NCBI GenBank assembly: GCA_013153755.1
Contig: JAADDU010000097.1
Coordinates: 1-32,331 of the forward strand
Direction of reading: 5' to 3'
Source: Campylobacterota bacterium
GTDB lineage: Bacteria; Campylobacterota; Campylobacteria; Campylobacterales; Sulfurimonadaceae
DNA: 32,331 bases
Position numbers and translations under genes: made by a program. Of the stretch, positions 7,845-16,523 are shown in pieces (within the stretch, counting starts at the first letter, position 1; the number at the start of each line of letters is the position of its first letter). Under the pieces are notes generated by a model that did not search any database, was not told the origin of the DNA, and worked only from the letters and a program-made list of their open reading frames with translations.

Positions 7845-8927
7845 TTAGTTTGCTGTAGTTCTTTTTTGAACATCTTTTGTATCAACCCAAATATTTGGAG
7901 TTGAACCACCAGGTGTTAAAAAGATTTTAGCATTTGTATTTACTCTAAGTGCTTCATTAAATTTAGCTTGTACTTTCATTTGTTCTAGTTGTAAAAGTTT
8001 AGGTGTTAATGACTTAGATATAAGTAAGTTTGCTTTTGCATTTGCTGCTGCTTCTATAGTTACTGCATCTGCTTTACCTTGTGCTTCGATTCTTGCTTTT
8101 TGAGCCACACCTCGTGCTTCAGCAGCTCTTTTTAGTGCTTCTTGTTTTACACGCTGTACATCTTGCTCAGCTTTTTGAACCTCTTGTTTAGCGATTTGAA
8201 CTCTCTCTATTTGCTCTTTTACTTTTTGTGGTAAAAGGATGTCACGAAGTTGAACTGATTGAAGTATTGCAGGAGCATTCTTAAGTGCATTAACACTATC
8301 TCTAATCCCAGCTTCTATCTCTTTTCCTAAATCATTTCTCATCTGTGTAAGTGCTTCTGCATCATACTTACCAATTACATTACGAACAACATCTCTTACA
8401 ACAGGATTTATGATTTTATCTTCCCATGAAAAGCCCCAATTTGAAATAGTTTGAGCAGCAAACTGAGAATTTAATCTATACTGAACAGTAAGCTCTATAG
8501 AAACTGGTAAACTTCTTTTATCTAGTACTGTAACAGCTGGTTTTGCAACTATCCCTGAACGACCACTATTTGTTTCTATTCTAGATGCGTAGTTTATGAT
8601 ACGAACTTTTGTATCTACCACATATACTTTTTGAATAACTGGGATGATAAAATGAAGTCCAGGAAGTAGTGCTTGATCTTGGTACTTACCATTTGTGCTT
8701 AAAATACCTCTCTCCCCTTCTTCTATGATTGTAAAAGGTTTAGCAATAATAAGCATTGTTACAATTGCTATAAGAAAATAAACAAAACCTGCTTTGCCAC
8801 CACTAAGGTTTAAGTCTATTTTTGGAAGTTCAGGGCCTTTTGGAGTATTTGAACCACCACTTGGTTTTTTATCAAATCCACCCTCGCTCTTTTTTTTGTT
8901 AAAATAATCATTCATATCTGATGCCAT
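7845..8927 (-). CDS. SPFH/prohibitin-family membrane protein
   Basis: A 360-residue inner-membrane protein. Residues 1-45 are a polar Gly/Lys/Pro-rich tail, residues about 46-64 (AGFVYFLIAIVTMLIIAKP) are the single anchor, and the SPFH/Band-7 domain follows with EEGERGILSTNGKYQ and LLPGLHFIIPVIQKVYVVD. Then comes a long Ala/Glu/Gln/Lys coiled coil (about 230-300). The architecture is that of prohibitin/HflK relatives that form ring scaffolds and restrain membrane proteases; the exact partner is unknown, and no hflC-like partner gene is next to it. Start ATG has AAAGGGAT 8 nt upstream. It lies between ilvE (21-bp gap) and hisIE, an order I recall from Campylobacter. Confidence 0.9.
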   Translation of the reverse strand: MASDMNDYFNKKKSEGGFDKKPSGGSNTPKGPELPKIDLNLSGGKAGFVYFLIAIVTMLIIAKPFTIIEEGERGILSTNGKYQDQALLPGLHFIIPVIQKVYVVDTKVRIINYASRIETNSGRSGIVAKPAVTVLDKRSLPVSIELTVQYRLNSQFAAQTISNWGFSWEDKIINPVVRDVVRNVIGKYDAEALTQMRNDLGKEIEAGIRDSVNALKNAPAILQSVQLRDILLPQKVKEQIERVQIAKQEVQKAEQDVQRVKQEALKRAAEARGVAQKARIEAQGKADAVTIEAAANAKANLLISKSLTPKLLQLEQMKVQAKFNEALRVNTNAKIFLTPGGSTPNIWVDTKDVQKRTTAN

Positions 8928-8948
8928 AAATATAATCCCTTTTTTTAA

Positions 8949-9869
8949 TTAATCTATATAAGTTAGATAGTGCTCATACTTGGCATTTCTACCAAACACT
9001 ATATCAAAGTAAGTACTTTGAATCTTCTGAGTAATCTCTCCACGACTTCCACACCCTATATCTCTAGCATCGATAACTGCTACAGGAGTAATTTCAGCTG
9101 CTGTTCCTGTTAAAAATGCTTCATCTGCTACATAAATCTCTTCTCTAGTGATACGGCGACGACTAACTGTATAGCCCATATCTTGTGCTATTTCTATAAC
9201 TGTTTTTTGAGTGATAGAAGCAAGTGCATTATCACTTGGTGGAGTTATAATCTCCCCATCTTTTATCATAAAAAATGATGCTCCACTAGCTTCTGCTACA
9301 TATCCTTGATCATCTAGCAAAAGTGCTTCATCATAACCACAATCTATAGCTTCAAATTTTGCCATTTGAGAGTTAAGATAGTTTGCAGTTGCTTTTGCTT
9401 TACCCATATTTGAAGTATTTGAAGGTCTTGTCATAGATACAATTTTAAGTCTGATACCTTTTCTCATGCCCTCTTCACCAAGATAAGCACCCCACTCCCA
9501 AGCAGCGATAGCAGTCTCAACTGGTGCATCTTTATGATAAAGTCCCATAACTCCATAACCTAAAAATGCAAAAGGTCTAAGATAAACATTATCACCTTTA
9601 AAATCATTTTTTCTTACAAGTTCTATCTGAGCTTCATTTAATTCTTCTACACTATAAGGTATATCAAGAAGTGTCATTTTTGCAGATTCTTTTAACCTTT
9701 TTGTGTGCTCATTTAGACGAAAAATTGCATAGCCTTTTTCTGTTTTATAAGCTTTTGTACCTTCAATTACACCGTTTCCATAGTGGATAGTATGTGTTAA
9801 AACATGCACTTTTGCATCTTCCCAAGCAACATACTCTCCATTCATCCAAATATATTTGGCTGCGTCCAT
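8949..9869 (-). CDS. ilvE: Branched-chain amino acid aminotransferase
   Basis: PLP enzyme for the last step of leucine, isoleucine and valine synthesis. I start at the ATG 9869 (MDAAKYIWMNGEYV), giving 306 residues, the family norm, with GGAGAG 5 nt upstream. An in-frame ATG at 9920 would add 17 residues not expected in the family. Recognition blocks: THTIHYGNGVIEGTKAY, the PLP lysine Lys159 in GKAKATANYLNS, and YDEALLLDDQGYVAEASGAS. It is the first gene of the minus run to 6095, and leuA lies nearby at 11185, so the window carries two branched-chain genes in separate units. Confidence 0.96.
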   Translation of the reverse strand: MDAAKYIWMNGEYVAWEDAKVHVLTHTIHYGNGVIEGTKAYKTEKGYAIFRLNEHTKRLKESAKMTLLDIPYSVEELNEAQIELVRKNDFKGDNVYLRPFAFLGYGVMGLYHKDAPVETAIAAWEWGAYLGEEGMRKGIRLKIVSMTRPSNTSNMGKAKATANYLNSQMAKFEAIDCGYDEALLLDDQGYVAEASGASFFMIKDGEIITPPSDNALASITQKTVIEIAQDMGYTVSRRRITREEIYVADEAFLTGTAAEITPVAVIDARDIGCGSRGEITQKIQSTYFDIVFGRNAKYEHYLTYID

Positions 9870-9948
9870 AAACTCTCCATATTTTATAATTATTGCTATT
9901 TTATCTAAAATGCTATTCATCTTATATTAACCCTTAAGTTTTTTTATA

Positions 9949-9954
9949 TATAAT
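9949..9954 (+). promoter_or_regulatory. -10 box for the desaturase, overlapping the divergent ilvE promoter region
   Basis: A T-run followed by ATATATAATGTG gives TATAAT 38 nt before the desaturase TTG start. The same AT stretch read on the minus strand (ATTATATATAAA) offers a -10 for ilvE, so the two divergent promoters probably overlap in the 123-bp gap. Confidence 0.5.
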
Positions 9955-9992
9955 GTGTCTTAATAAATATTATTAAACTAAAGGGAGAAGTA

Positions 9993-11156
9993 TTGTCACA
10001 GTATGCAGATTATAGAGATGTAGATCAAGCAGAGCTACAAAAAGATATAGATGAAATTAAAAAAACAATAGAGGTCGGGGAAGAAGATTACCAACACCTT
10101 CTTAAACTAGAAAGATGGGGACGTGGTTCTACTTTTAGTGGTTTTGCACTTATTGCAATAGTTGTTATTATGAATGCAACAAACCCAGAAATGTCAAGCT
10201 TTATGTTTTGGTTCTTTGGTATTATTGGTGCTTTACTTGTTGGTGTTGGAAATGTAGCTAGATGGGCGAACGTTGCACACCCTATACTACATGGAGCTTA
10301 TGATAAAGTGGAAGGAATCCCTTATAAATATACAAAAAAAGGGTTTGCATCTGGAAAAAGAAGATGGTTAGATTGGCTTGATTGGATAAAGCCTGATGCA
10401 TGGGCTTATGAGCATAATATCATGCACCATTATCACCTAGGTGAGGTTGATGATCCGGATAATGTAGAAAAAAATCTTGTATGGCTTCATGAGATGAAAA
10501 TTCCAATGTTTGCTAAAAAAGCATTTATATATATTTTTTCAGCTATTTGGAAACTTACTTATTATGCACCAAATACTTTAAGAATCTTGGAAAACAAAGA
10601 AAGATTAGCAAAAGGTCAAGAGCCTACTCTTGATTATGAGCTTAGTCCATTTACAAAAAATGGTAAAGAGCTTTGGTTACAATATATTCTTCCTTATGGA
10701 CTTTTCCAATTTGCTTTTTTACCTATGCTTTTCTTCCCATTTGGTTGGGATGCAGTTGTAAGTGCATTTATATTTATCGTTTTAGCTGAAGTGTTTGCAA
10801 ATATGCACTCATTTTTAGTGATAGTTCCAAATCACTCAGCAGAAGACATTTATCAGTTCTCAACTCCACATAAAACTCAAGGTGAGTACTACTTAAGACA
10901 AATTATGGGAAGTGTAAATTACCATACTGGTAGTGACCTTATAGATTTCGCACATGGATTTTTAAACTATCAAGTAGAGCATCATTTATTTCCAAATATG
11001 CCACATAGTTTTTACCAAAAGATGCAACCTATAGTAAAAGATATATGTAAAAAACATAACTTAGAATATAGACAAGAAAGTGTATTTAAAAGAATTGGAA
11101 TGACTATCGATTTAATGGTAGGAAAGACTAAAGTACTTAGAGTAGATGGAGTTTAA
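9993..11156 (+). CDS. Membrane fatty-acid desaturase
   Basis: Integral-membrane di-iron oxygenase that places a double bond in an acyl chain; needs O2, so it suggests an organism exposed to at least low oxygen. All three histidine clusters are visible: HPILH (residues 96-100), HNIMHH (141-146) and QVEHH (327-331, in QVEHHLFPNMPH). Glutamine instead of histidine at the start of the last box is seen in 'front-end' type desaturases. Hydrophobic segments lie at about 48-62, 70-90, 231-250 and 254-275. Start is TTG with GGGAG 5-8 nt upstream; no other start is near. It is a stand-alone plus gene diverging from ilvE; regiospecificity cannot be read. Confidence 0.88.
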   Translation: MSQYADYRDVDQAELQKDIDEIKKTIEVGEEDYQHLLKLERWGRGSTFSGFALIAIVVIMNATNPEMSSFMFWFFGIIGALLVGVGNVARWANVAHPILHGAYDKVEGIPYKYTKKGFASGKRRWLDWLDWIKPDAWAYEHNIMHHYHLGEVDDPDNVEKNLVWLHEMKIPMFAKKAFIYIFSAIWKLTYYAPNTLRILENKERLAKGQEPTLDYELSPFTKNGKELWLQYILPYGLFQFAFLPMLFFPFGWDAVVSAFIFIVLAEVFANMHSFLVIVPNHSAEDIYQFSTPHKTQGEYYLRQIMGSVNYHTGSDLIDFAHGFLNYQVEHHLFPNMPHSFYQKMQPIVKDICKKHNLEYRQESVFKRIGMTIDLMVGKTKVLRVDGV

Positions 11157-11168
11157 ACTCCTATCTAC
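11142..11168. terminator. Hairpin between convergent desaturase and leuA
   Basis: The desaturase stop codon sits in the centre of GGAGTTTAAACTCC, a perfect palindrome extended on both sides by GTAGAT/ATCTAC with a single bulged base. The 13-bp stem lies in a 28-bp convergent gap, so it could end either transcript, though neither side has a strong U-run. Confidence 0.5.
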
Positions 11169-11184
11169 ACTAAGATTAATTAGA

Positions 11185-12843
11185 TTATAAGAAAGCTCTA
11201 TTTAACGCACAAAACAAGGCTTTTATAGATGCAGTAGCTATATCGTTATCTGCGCCTACTCCATAACATGACAGAGTTTCATCAGTTTGTAACTCCATAT
11301 ATGCTACTGCTTTTGCACTACTTTTATCACCACAAGAATGTTCAGCATAAGATTTTATACTAAAACTGTTTTTATACTCTTTCATAAGTGCATTTTTACA
11401 AGCATCTATAGGACCATTACCCTCACCTACTGATGTTATCTCTTTATCATTATAGTTATAACATAAAGTACATGTTGTACTTTTATTGTTTGATTTTACT
11501 GTAAAATCATTTAATGATATATGCTCTTTAACATTAAAATAGGTATCTTTAAATATATCTAAAATTTCTTCTGAACTTAGCTCTCTACCTTTTTCATCAG
11601 TTACTGCTTGAACTATCTTACCTATCTCGGGATGCATCGCTTTTGGAAGATGATAACCAAAGTTTTGCTCTAATATATATGCTACTCCACCCTTGCCAGA
11701 TTGAGAATTAATTCTAATGATAGACTCATAAGTTCTACCAACATCTTCTGGGTCTATTGGTAGGTAAGGAACTTCCCAAAAGGCATCTTTTGTATTTTGT
11801 CTATGAGCTAGTCCTTTATTTATCGCATCTTGATGTGAACCAGAAAATGCAGTATATACAAGTTCACCAACATAAGGATGTCTCGGGTGTGTTGGCATCT
11901 CTGTAGCTCGTTCAACAACATCTAAAACTTCATTTACATCATAAAAATTCAGTTTTGAATCAACCCCTTGTGTTGTCATATTTAGTGCTAAGGTTATAAT
12001 ATCAACATTTCCTGTTCTCTCCCCATTACTAAGAAGTGTTCCCTCTACTCTATCAGCTCCAGCTAAAAGTGCTAGTTCTGTTGCAGCTATAGAAGTTCCT
12101 CTATCATTATGAGTATGTGTTGATATAATCACATTTTGACGATTATCCAAATGATTTGCCATCCATTCTATTTGGTCAGCATATATATTTGGGGTAGCCA
12201 TCTCAACCGTTGAAGGAAGATTTATGATAACTTTTCTACTTGCACATATCTCCCATCTTGCAGTCACAGCATTACAAATCTCTACAGCAAATTCTAGTTC
12301 TGTACCTGTAAAGCTCTCAGGAGAATACTCTAAAAATATCTCCCCATCATGCTCTTTTTCATACTTTTTCACCAAATCAACACCATTTAAAGCAAGAGCT
12401 ATAATCTCCTCTTTAGTTTTTTGAAAAACTATCTTTCTTTGAGCAACACTTGTAGAGTTATATAAGTGTACTGTAGCTTTTTTTACACCCTTAAGTGCTT
12501 CAAAAGTTTTAGCTATAAGATGTTCTCTTGCTTGAACAAGCACTTGTATAGTTACATCATCGGGGATAAGTTTATCATCTACCAAACGGCGTAAAAAATC
12601 AAATTCCACTTTAGATGCAGAGGGAAATCCAACCTCTATCTCTTTAAATCCAAGTTTTAGTAAGAGTGTAAAAAGTTCAAGTTTTTTGTTCATGTCCATT
12701 GGGTTAATAAGTGCTTGATTACCATCTCGTAAATCAACACTACACCATCTAGGAGCTTTTGTTATAACATTGTCTGGCCATTGTCTGTTTGGCAAGTCTA
12801 TTTTAGGGTATGGTTTGTATTTTCCATTTGGGATACGATTCAT
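11185..12843 (-). CDS. leuA: 2-isopropylmalate synthase (LeuA2-like, long form)
   Basis: Condenses acetyl-CoA with 2-oxoisovalerate, the entry to leucine synthesis. The catalytic barrel starts with the DLRDGNQALINP motif (near residue 37) and contains the metal-binding HTHNDRGT block and AGADRVEGTLLSNGERTGNVD. The 552-residue length and the start 'IPNGKYKPYPKIDLPNRQWP' mark the LeuA2-like long class rather than the 510-residue E. coli type. The C-terminal domain (from about residue 430) contains the regulatory LeuA dimer fold that usually binds leucine. Start ATG has AAGGA 6 nt upstream. A TATAAT -10 at 12905-12910 suggests its own transcript with a leader of about 55 nt, which holds no Leu-rich peptide. 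Confidence 0.95.
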   Translation of the reverse strand: MNRIPNGKYKPYPKIDLPNRQWPDNVITKAPRWCSVDLRDGNQALINPMDMNKKLELFTLLLKLGFKEIEVGFPSASKVEFDFLRRLVDDKLIPDDVTIQVLVQAREHLIAKTFEALKGVKKATVHLYNSTSVAQRKIVFQKTKEEIIALALNGVDLVKKYEKEHDGEIFLEYSPESFTGTELEFAVEICNAVTARWEICASRKVIINLPSTVEMATPNIYADQIEWMANHLDNRQNVIISTHTHNDRGTSIAATELALLAGADRVEGTLLSNGERTGNVDIITLALNMTTQGVDSKLNFYDVNEVLDVVERATEMPTHPRHPYVGELVYTAFSGSHQDAINKGLAHRQNTKDAFWEVPYLPIDPEDVGRTYESIIRINSQSGKGGVAYILEQNFGYHLPKAMHPEIGKIVQAVTDEKGRELSSEEILDIFKDTYFNVKEHISLNDFTVKSNNKSTTCTLCYNYNDKEITSVGEGNGPIDACKNALMKEYKNSFSIKSYAEHSCGDKSSAKAVAYMELQTDETLSCYGVGADNDIATASIKALFCALNRAFL

Positions 12844-12904
12844 AATGAATCCTTTAACTTGAAATTTTTAACAGCACACTCTTACGCTTACTATTAAGTT
12901 TGGA

Positions 12905-12910
12905 ATTATA
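12905..12910 (-). promoter_or_regulatory. -10 box for leuA
   Basis: The minus strand reads CGATATAATTCC, a perfect TATAAT 62 nt upstream of the leuA ATG. It follows the glnA terminator, so leuA need not depend on glnA read-through. Confidence 0.5.
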
Positions 12911-12971
12911 TCGAATTTTGCTTTAGAGTTCTGAGAAAGATTAAAAAGTAGTTGATTATTGTAAAGTTAAT

Positions 12972-13003
12972 GTAAAGAAATACCCCTGCAAAAGCAGGAG
13001 TAT
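12972..13003 (-). terminator. Intrinsic terminator of glnA
   Basis: Beginning 6 nt after the glnA stop, the minus strand forms a 10-bp stem (ATACTCCTGC with GCAGGGGTAT, one G-U pair) closed by a TTTT loop and followed by TTTCTTT. This is the clearest intrinsic terminator in the window. Confidence 0.88.
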
Positions 13004-13008
13004 GAAGA

Positions 13009-14439
13009 TTAACACTGATAAGTAGTTTTAAACTCGTAAGCAGTTGGACGACCTTCATCTGGCCATACATCACGCTCAAATCTGTAGTGTTGATAAGCAT
13101 CGATAAACTCTTGTGTAAATACAGGTTTAAGGAAATCATTATCACCGATAAGACCTTCAACAGCTTCACGAAGAGTATGAGGCATTTGAGGAATACCTTT
13201 TTCACGAATCTCATCAAGGCTTAATTCATATAAATCTTCATCCATTGGACCAACTGGAACATCAGCATTTTTGATACCATCAAGACCAGCCATCATCATT
13301 ACAGCAAATGCTAAATAAGGGCATGAAGAACTATCTGGGAATCTCATCTCAAGTCTAGTAGCAGCTTCACCTGCACCATAAGGGATACGACAAGCAGCAG
13401 AACGGTTTTTAGCAGAGTAAGTTAAGATACTTGGTGCTTCAAAACCTGGTAAAAGTCTTTTGTATGAGTTAGTTGATGGGTTAGTAAATGCACTAACAGC
13501 AGCAGCATGTTTAAAGATACCACCAGCATAGTTAATAGCCATATCTGAAAGGTTACCATATCCTCCCTCTTTATAGAAAAGGTTTTTACCATCTTTCCAT
13601 AGTGATTGGTGAACATGCATACCATTACCATTATCACCAAACATTGGTTTTGGCATAAATGTAGCCGTTTTACCATTTAGATGAGCAATCATTTTGATAA
13701 CATATTTGTATTTTTGAACATTATCAGCAGCACCGATGATATCAGAGTAAACTATACCAATCTCATGTTGACCTTGAGCAACTTCATGGTGACCTAAAAC
13801 AACTTCAAGACCAACTTGCTCTAGTACTTGCATCATTTCAGCACGAATATCTACAGCACTATCAGTTGGTGCTACTGGGAAGTAACCACCTTTAGTTCCT
13901 GGACGGTGTCCTGTATTATACATATCTGGGTATGGGTTGTTTGAGTTCCACTCACCCTCTTCAGTATCTACTTTGTAACCAGCTTCATTGATGTTATCAA
14001 CAAAAGTTACACTATCAAACATAAAGAACTCATTTTCAGGACCAAAATACGCAGCATCAGCAATACCGATAGATTCAGCATGTTTTAGTGCAGCTTTAGC
14101 GATAGAACGAGGACATCTTTCATAAGCTTGTTTTTTATAGATATCATAAACATCACAAAATACTATGATAGTTGGATCAGCAGTAAATGGATCCAAAAAA
14201 GCACTACCAACATCTGGAGTTAAAAGCATATCTGACTCATTAATCGGTTGCCATGCTTCTATAGATGAACCATCAAATGGAAGACCATTATCTAGTTGAG
14301 ATGCAGTTACAGCACTCATTCTATAACTAATATGATGCCAAGCACCTTTAATATCTGTAAATCTAAAATCTACAAATTGAACATCATTCTCTTCACAAAA
14401 AGCAAAGAACTCTTCTGTATTGTTAACAAATTTTCCCAT
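13009..14439 (-). CDS. glnA: Glutamine synthetase, type I
   Basis: ATP-dependent synthesis of glutamine from glutamate and ammonia, forming a cytosolic dodecamer. At 476 residues it has the beta-grasp N-domain with [13 protein letters not shown] and the loop [10 protein letters not shown], the metal-site blocks GPENEFFMF and [12 protein letters not shown], and the nucleotide block [16 protein letters not shown]. Tyr404 in [11 protein letters not shown] aligns with the adenylylated tyrosine of the E. coli enzyme, so control by adenylylation is possible if a GlnE exists. Start ATG has AGGAGAT 5-8 nt upstream. It is monocistronic: strong terminator behind, own upstream region with a perfect inverted repeat at 14491-14514. 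Confidence 0.98.
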   Translation of the reverse strand: MGKFVNNTEEFFAFCEENDVQFVDFRFTDIKGAWHHISYRMSAVTASQLDNGLPFDGSSIEAWQPINESDMLLTPDVGSAFLDPFTADPTIIVFCDVYDIYKKQAYERCPRSIAKAALKHAESIGIADAAYFGPENEFFMFDSVTFVDNINEAGYKVDTEEGEWNSNNPYPDMYNTGHRPGTKGGYFPVAPTDSAVDIRAEMMQVLEQVGLEVVLGHHEVAQGQHEIGIVYSDIIGAADNVQKYKYVIKMIAHLNGKTATFMPKPMFGDNGNGMHVHQSLWKDGKNLFYKEGGYGNLSDMAINYAGGIFKHAAAVSAFTNPSTNSYKRLLPGFEAPSILTYSAKNRSAACRIPYGAGEAATRLEMRFPDSSSCPYLAFAVMMMAGLDGIKNADVPVGPMDEDLYELSLDEIREKGIPQMPHTLREAVEGLIGDNDFLKPVFTQEFIDAYQHYRFERDVWPDEGRPTAYEFKTTYQC

Positions 14440-14490
14440 TTATTATCTCCTGAAATTTAAATTCTGATATAAGTATATCTGATTTATTGA

Positions 14491-14514
14491 TAATCAACTC
14501 ATAACAGTTGATTA
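14491..14514. promoter_or_regulatory. Perfect inverted repeat upstream of glnA, candidate operator
   Basis: TAATCAACT and AGTTGATTA are exact 9-bp inverted arms with a 6-bp spacer (CATAAC), 52-75 bp upstream of the glnA ATG in the 244-bp glnA–ppk2 gap. A -10-like TATACT lies between it and glnA, so the repeat falls around or upstream of the -35 region. Arm length and 15-bp centre spacing fit a dimeric regulator site. It lacks a U-run, which argues against a terminator. The rest of the gap shows no further structure. Confidence 0.5.
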
Positions 14515-14643
14515 AAAAATCATCATTTTCTATGTTTGTTTCATTAAGTTATATATCTTTCATATTAAGAGTGTTTTAATTTAGTTACTCTCTTATCGTA
14601 TTCCTCTTTACACCCCACAAGAAATTTTCAAGATAACTATGTG

Positions 14644-14649
14644 TATACT
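14644..14649 (+). promoter_or_regulatory. -10 box for the ppk2 pair
   Basis: TGTATACTTATATATATG places TATACT 34 nt before the first ppk2 ATG, with AAGG at 14674-14677 as ribosome site. No TGTAATC-type direct repeat like that before the porin at 23739 is seen here. Confidence 0.4.
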
Positions 14650-14683
14650 TATATATATGCAAAATCACTATTTAAGGTAAAAG

Positions 14684-15583
14684 ATGGCAAAAAAATTAGA
14701 AACAGAACTATTTGAGGTTGATGGCAAACATATAACATTAGAAGAGTTAATTAATGGCTATAAAAAATCTACTCGCACAAAAGCAAAATTAGATAAAGCA
14801 AATAAAAAAAGACTTTATGAACAAAAACTAAAACCGTACCAAGCAGAACTTATAAAATTACAAAAATATCTTGAAGAGAGTGAACAAAAGATGATAATCC
14901 TTTTTGAAGGTCGTGATGCTGCAGGAAAGGGTGGAACTATAAGAAGAGTTACTAGATACATGGATGAAAAGCATTACCGTATAGTAGCACTTGGAAAACC
15001 CACCGAGGAGCAAAAAACACAATGGTTTTATCAAAAATATATACAACATTTTCCAAGAGCTGGAGAGGTTGTACTGTTTGATAGAAGTTGGTATAACAGA
15101 GCCATGGTTGAACAGGTTTTTGGGTTTTGTTCTAAAAGAGAATATGAAGATTTTATGTGTGGTGTAAAGGGGTTTGAAAATGATTTGGTTCGACAAGGGA
15201 TAATTCTTGTCAAACTTTACTATAGTGTTACAAAAGATGAACAAGCTAGGAGATTTGAAAGACGAAAAAATGACCCACTTAGACAGTGGAAACTAAGTGA
15301 GATAGATATGCAAGCTCAAGAGAAATGGGACGACTTCACCATTACTAAATACAACATGATAAAACAAACTCATTCTCATAATGCTCCATGGACCATCATC
15401 CGTTCAAACGACAAACAAAAAGCTAGATTAGAATCTTTAAAAGTTATACTAAATGCCGTTGATTATTCTGGAAGAGACCAACATTTAAATTATGCATTAG
15501 ACCCAGATATAGTTATCTCTGGAGCAAGAGAGATAGAGATTATGGATGCACAAATAACAAGAACAGGTAAATTCATAGGCTAA
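14684..15583 (+). CDS. ppk2: Polyphosphate kinase 2 (first of two)
   Basis: Transfers phosphate between polyphosphate and nucleoside di- (or mono-) phosphates, usually running toward NTP formation. The 299 residues show Walker A FEGRDAAGKGGT (about 74-85), Walker B VVLFDRSWYNRA (129-140) and the lid RRFERRKNDPLRQWKLS. A 45-residue charged N-terminal extension precedes the core. Single-domain size and the motif set fit class I (ADP-phosphorylating) best, but class cannot be fixed by eye. The second copy follows after 13 bp, so the two form one unit. ATG start with AAGG 6 nt upstream. Confidence 0.93.
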   Translation: MAKKLETELFEVDGKHITLEELINGYKKSTRTKAKLDKANKKRLYEQKLKPYQAELIKLQKYLEESEQKMIILFEGRDAAGKGGTIRRVTRYMDEKHYRIVALGKPTEEQKTQWFYQKYIQHFPRAGEVVLFDRSWYNRAMVEQVFGFCSKREYEDFMCGVKGFENDLVRQGIILVKLYYSVTKDEQARRFERRKNDPLRQWKLSEIDMQAQEKWDDFTITKYNMIKQTHSHNAPWTIIRSNDKQKARLESLKVILNAVDYSGRDQHLNYALDPDIVISGAREIEIMDAQITRTGKFIG

Positions 15584-15596
15584 AAAGGAGAAAAAA

Positions 15597-16445
15597 TTGA
15601 AAAACAGAAGAAAAGAAGATAAAGAAAGAGAAAAAAACAAAAAAGAGGGTAAAGTTCAGATATGGGTAAAAGAGGAAAAAATAGCTTATGAAAAAGAGCT
15701 AGAAAAACTTCAAGTAGAGCTTTTAAAATTTCAAAACCATGTAAAAGATAAAGGTCTTAAAATACTTATGATTTTTGAGGGACGAGATGCTGCTGGAAAA
15801 GGTGGAACTATAAAGAGGATAACAGAGCATCTAAATCCAAGGGGTGCTAGAGTAGTAGCACTTGAAAAGCCAAGTGATATAGAAAGTTCTCAATGGTATT
15901 TTCAAAGATATGTAGCGCATCTACCAAGTGCAGGGGAGATAGTGTTTTTTGATAGAAGTTGGTATAACCGTTCTATGGTGGAACCTGTTATGGGGTTTTG
16001 TACAGAAAGACAACATCATAAATTTTTAAAAGATGTTCCAGAATTTGAAAAAATGATAGTAGAAGAGGGGATAAAAATCTTTAAATTTTACTTCTCTGTT
16101 TCTAAAGATGAACAAGCCAGAAGATTTAAAGCAAGAGAAAGTGACCCACTCAAACAGTACAAACTCTCCCCTGTAGATAAAGAATCACAAAAACTTTGGA
16201 ACGAATACACTCTCGCCAAATTTATGATGCTTAGTGCTACTCATACAAACATAGCTCCTTGGACCATTGTTAAGAGTGATAACAAGAAAAAAGCAAGGAT
16301 AAACTGCATAAAACATATACTAAATTTTGTTGAATATCCAAATAAGATTGAAGATAAAGAGATAAAAACTGATAAAGAGATAATAGTATACGGAAGAGAT
16401 GAAACAATAGCAATGGAAAAGATGTTTAAATTTTCACTAAAATAA
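15597..16445 (+). CDS. ppk2: Polyphosphate kinase 2 (second of two, paralogue)
   Basis: A 282-residue PPK2 with the same core: FEGRDAAGKGGT (about 60-71), FFDRSWYNRSMVEPVMGFC (117-135) and lid RRFKARESDPLKQYKLSP. It differs from the first copy in a Lys/Glu/Arg-rich N-terminal tail, and in the lid, where ERRKND is replaced by KARESD. Similarity to its neighbour is strong around the motifs but clearly diverged elsewhere, so this is an old paralogue rather than a recent duplication. Start is TTG with AGGAG 6 nt upstream; no in-frame ATG exists before the core. Different nucleotide preference between the two is plausible but not shown. Confidence 0.92.
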   Translation: MKNRRKEDKEREKNKKEGKVQIWVKEEKIAYEKELEKLQVELLKFQNHVKDKGLKILMIFEGRDAAGKGGTIKRITEHLNPRGARVVALEKPSDIESSQWYFQRYVAHLPSAGEIVFFDRSWYNRSMVEPVMGFCTERQHHKFLKDVPEFEKMIVEEGIKIFKFYFSVSKDEQARRFKARESDPLKQYKLSPVDKESQKLWNEYTLAKFMMLSATHTNIAPWTIVKSDNKKKARINCIKHILNFVEYPNKIEDKEIKTDKEIIVYGRDETIAMEKMFKFSLK

Positions 16446-16523
16446 ATTTTATGTCATTTTGCCATATTTTTTAGATAAAAGTAAAAATTTGTGTACTATA
16501 TCTAAGATTTTAAAGGATATGGT

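Noticed and set aside
9870..9920. Longer ilvE start giving 17 extra residues
   Set aside because: The family begins at the MDAAKYIWMNGE region and a better-spaced GGAGAG precedes the ATG at 9869. The upstream frame is open probably by chance, although AAGGG lies 10 nt before the longer start.
12844..12904. Leucine attenuator or riboswitch before leuA
   Set aside because: The roughly 55-nt leader has no Leu-rich short frame and no strong alternate stems.
12906..13217. 103-codon minus frame overlapping the 3' end of glnA
   Set aside because: It lies in another frame of glnA across its terminator; composition is low-complexity Leu/Val/Ser and the glnA reading is certain.
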